DNA from: Maylandia zebra | Taxonomy: Eukaryota; Chordata; Actinopteri; Cichliformes; Cichlidae | Direction: 5' to 3' | NCBI RefSeq assembly: GCF_041146795.1 | Contig: NC_135176.1 | Span: 19,479,786-19,543,785, forward strand | DNA: 64,000 nt | In this document: positions 61,401 to 64,000 of the stretch, in pieces | How the letters are laid out: every line of letters begins with the position of its first letter | How positions within the stretch are numbered: position 1 is the stretch's first letter | Made by a program: the position numbers and the translations under genes | The notes under the pieces: model-generated | The model's database searches: none | What the model was told of the DNA's origin: nothing | The model's input: only the letters and a program-made list of their open reading frames with translations

Positions 61401-62936
61401 TATGGTCTGTGGATGGTCTATACCATGCAGTCTCTCAGAACTCATTACGGCCTTTTCCTGGTGGCTGAGGGCCTGCAATGCATGGACACGTTACAGGAAA
61501 CATTGCTGTACATAACTATGGTCTGCTTGATTCAGAAAGTTAAGTACTGGTTCATTGTATAAATTAACATAATGAATATTTACATCTGCGTTTTCTCCCA
61601 AGATGTAGCTGAGCCGTCCGAGGAGGCGCAGGCACATGCACACGTCCTCATGCAGGACCCCACACACACTGCTGAATAGAGTCAGGGCCTGACTAATCAA
61701 GTCGTAGCATTCCTTGAGGAGCCCTAAAATCAAACACAAAATACTATTAATGCACAGCAAATAAACAGAAATGAATATCTGCTCCTCATATGAGGACTGG
61801 CCTTCGAGCAGATCCATTATCAGGATCTGTATTGACAATGTGCATCATAGATCGTGTTAAATACAAGGAACTGAGCGGCACAATACAGCACATATAGCAT
61901 AAATGCGGTCATGTTTAATATGTGCACATGCTTGGTATAAAAGCACATATTTAAGTGTGTCATAAAATCATCCACACATGTCTACATGTAGACTGATGAG
62001 ATGACTGTACAGGTTATTGATTGCTTACTCTTCTTATATAAGCTGGAAAGCCTTCTTGAGATGATTTCAATATAGGTGATGAGGTCCAGCATCCACCTAC
62101 CTTGCTCTGTGGCCTTCACTATAAAGCCAGATGGGCTCAGCAAGCCATGTAGAGCTTAAAGTTGGCGTATGAAAGTGGCTGTCTCTTTACCTGGCTATAT
62201 CACCATGGTAACTTATGGTGAGTGCAACATTAAAAGACATTTGCTTGGTTTTTGTGACTGACTGGCTGCTGAAGCTCCATATTAGATTAAGAATGTATTT
62301 TATTACAGAATGAGAAGTGTAGATCTTGTATCACTGGCATTAAAATAGAGTCAGTGTCGCCACTATGAACAGGAACAAAGAACTATACTCTTTCAATTTG
62401 CATGTGAGAACTTCCTCACACACAGAGCACATTAGGAAGTTACTTTTAAAACAGTGATTTTTCTTTCTTGCAATGCAAATGCAAACAAATAACAAATAGC
62501 GCGTTAAAACCTCCTGTTGATTGTGTAAGCATACTGTTAACGCTTCTTCCCACGCCACACATTTACCCCTATCAGATGTGTGATATTTTTAGTTAGTGAC
62601 ATTTAGAGTTTGTGTTGATGTTTGGAGGGAAGCAGCTCCTGCTGCTGCAGGATGTTAAAATGTAGGGATCTCAAACTCCTTTTACATTGAGGGCCACATT
62701 TAATTTTACTGTAAGAAAAAGAAGAAGAACACATACACTGTATATTATGCTGTTTACGTCTATATTTGTGCTTATGTCTCACCCTGCTGCACTGCCAGCT
62801 GGGCTTGCTGAACAAGCTGCGTGGCATCTGATGACGTAGGCTTGAGATGCCGGACCACGGGAAACATGTTGACGATGTCCTCCTCACCAAATGCCGGCCT
62901 GTGTCGAGACTCAAACACATATTCCCTCAGCTGCAC
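58461..62936 (-). CDS. cluh: Clustered mitochondria protein homolog, 3' part
   Basis: CLUH binds mRNAs of nuclear-encoded mitochondrial proteins in the cytosol and is needed for normal mitochondrial distribution. Minus-strand exons seen: 62936-62783, 61723-61584, 61472-61392, 60966-60841, 59432-59311, 59155-59062, 58980-58846, 58762-58689 and 58557-58461, 340 codons plus stop, in frame; the N-terminal part lies past the window end. The first exon has [20 protein letters not shown], a hallmark of the family just before the TPR repeats. TPR-like segments follow: [79 protein letters not shown] and [20 protein letters not shown]. The tail reads [20 protein letters not shown], then [15 protein letters not shown] and a short charged end, NQLLSSVE. 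Introns hold LINE pieces (59636-60590). The gene order lis1-cluh matches human 17p13.3. Confidence 0.95.
59636..59770 (+). mobile_element. LINE 3' coding fragment (+ strand) in a cluh intron
   Basis: Translates to [20 protein letters not shown] and [14 protein letters not shown], the pattern seen near the C-terminus of many vertebrate LINE ORFs (RWFGH, RGRP...W blocks). Truncated at both ends. Confidence 0.65.
59890..60590 (-). mobile_element. Degenerate LINE reverse transcriptase fragment (- strand) in a cluh intron
   Basis: On the minus strand the sequence shows [18 protein letters not shown], with LADD (60249-60260) at the place of the (F/Y)xDD catalytic motif. A break in the frame follows, then [20 protein letters not shown] and [16 protein letters not shown]. 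This order (xADD, then KYLGS-like, then RPAMLYG-like) is typical of RTE/L1-type LINEs. Frameshifts make it a dead copy. It is in the same orientation as cluh. Confidence 0.75.
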
Positions 62937-63284
62937 CTGAACACAGAGAAAGGGAATGGAGGAGGAAAGCAGATGCACTTTAAAAGTTGGATTTAATAAC
63001 TTTGTGGTTTTTGGTCTGATTTTCTGCTCTAAGCACAGTAAATTGTGAACTTCAGCCATCAAAAACTCTGAAGCTTGATGTCAATATTCTATTTCTTGTG
63101 TAAAACCACAAGAAATAGAATTATGGATTTAAGAGAAAAACTAAAGTAAAAAAACATTCACTTTTCACCCATGAATGTCATGATTAAAACTATTTAACAA
63201 ATGTTAAATAAATGTAATAAGTGCAAAAACAGCTCTATATGCCTCTTAAGTCGCTTAACTTTAGATCCTAGACTGCCACACTGT
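62937..63284 (-). other. cluh intron sequence, no recognised feature apart from the small hairpin
   Basis: Follows the acceptor at 62937 of the 5'-most cluh exon seen. AT-rich, with no further exon up to the Tc1-like element. The next cluh exon must lie beyond base 64000 or between 63956 and 64000, where I see none. Confidence 0.5.
63086..63121. repeat. Perfect inverted repeat, 15-base arms
   Basis: 63086-63100 (ATTCTATTTCTTGTG) is exactly complementary to 63107-63121, with the 6-base loop TAAAAC. Located upstream of the last cluh exon seen. Confidence 0.9.
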
Positions 63285-63955
63285 TCATTAATACATTCAC
63301 TGGCCACTTCATTAGGTATGCCTGTTCAGCTGCTCGTTAAGACAAATATCTAATCAGCCAGTCACATGGCAGCAACCTGTGACATGGGCAAGATCATCAT
63401 AATGGGGGCAAAATGTTATTTTAGTGACCTTTAACATGACATAGTTAATTTCAGAAAGTGCTGATCTGCTGGGATTTTCCTACCAACTCTAGAGTTTACA
63501 GATCTTGGTCCGAGAAAGAGAAAATATCCAGTAAGCGGCAGTTCAGTAGGTGAAAATGCTTTGCTGATGACAGAGGTCGGAGGAGAATATCAAGACTGCT
63601 TCAGGCTAATAGGAACAGGAAAGAACAGGATATGGATGCTATAATTCAAACATGTTGCCTGATTTCATGAATCTCGTTTTCCGTTGCAACATTTGGATGG
63701 TAGGGTCAGAATTTAAAGTAAACGACATGAAAGCATGGCTCCATCTAGCCTTTTAACACCAGGCTGATGGTGGTGAAATGCTGTTGGGGATATTTTTCTG
63801 GGCTCATTACTACCGACTAAGTATCATTTAAATACCACAGGTTACCTGAGTACTGTTGCTGACCATGTCCACAGTGCACCCAAAATTAAAATCTCTGAGC
63901 AGTGTTTTCAACACCTTGTTGAATCTATGCCACAAAAAATTAAGGCAACGCTGAA
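63285..63955 (+). mobile_element. Tc1-like transposon with internal deletion (cluh intron)
   Basis: Left part begins with CATTCACTGGCCACTTCATT and AGGTATGCCTGTTC, the outer end of a common fish Tc1-like family. Blocks GAGAAAGAGAAAATATCCAG, GGATGGTAGGGTCAGAATTT and AAAGCATGGCTCCATCTAGC follow. The right part, CCTTGTTGAATCTATGCCAC, matches the family's transposase 3' end. The middle of the transposase is missing. It is the same family as 13350-14010 and 5790-6125. Confidence 0.75.
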
Positions 63956-64000
63956 AGCTGAGGATTATTTGAATTGAAATCTTTGGTAGTATGTTATCTC

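Overview
The window is vertebrate nuclear DNA, almost certainly from a teleost fish. It has multi-exon genes with GT-AG introns, AT-rich intergenic DNA, long homopolymer and dinucleotide runs, and many degenerate DNA transposons (Tc1-like, hAT-like, piggyBac-like, pogo-like) plus LINE pieces of fish type. A percomorph is likely and a cichlid possible, but that last step is a guess from repeat style. There are no prokaryotic features, CRISPR arrays, tRNAs or rRNAs that I can see.

Layout: (1) 9-4962, + strand: 3' part of a LIM kinase 1 gene (limk1), from the PDZ domain to the stop codon. (2) 5.0-8.9 kb: limk1 3' UTR and transposon-rich intergenic DNA. (3) 8.9-15.2 kb, + strand: a septin of the SEPT4 type. 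(4) 16.98-36.70 kb, - strand: complete mnt, the MAX-binding bHLH-leucine-zipper repressor, with a 10-kb intron full of mobile elements. (5) 41.53-46.87 kb, - strand: complete coding sequence of pafah1b1 (lis1), with a 10-kb first intron reaching a non-coding first exon near 57.0 kb. (6) 58.46-62.94 kb, - strand: 3' part of cluh, the clustered-mitochondria protein with TPR repeats; its 5' part lies beyond the window.

Summing my exon lengths gives an open frame throughout each gene: lis1 410 codons plus stop (equal to the mammalian length as I remember it), mnt 602, septin 490 from the second exon, and 616 and 340 codons plus stop for the limk1 and cluh portions. This supports the splice sites chosen.

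The genes do not form an operon or a single pathway. mnt, lis1 and cluh are the same neighbours found together on human 17p13.3, whereas limk1 (human 7q11.23) and sept4 (human 17q22) are not neighbours there. LIMK1 (cofilin kinase), septin and LIS1 (dynein regulator) are all cytoskeletal, but this is probably coincidence. I found no new biological system. The items most worth a second look are the long extra C-terminal tail on limk1, nested transposons with intact target-site duplications, a repeated module inside two different hAT-like elements, CTCF-like sites flanking mnt, and the apparent absence of mettl16 between mnt and lis1.
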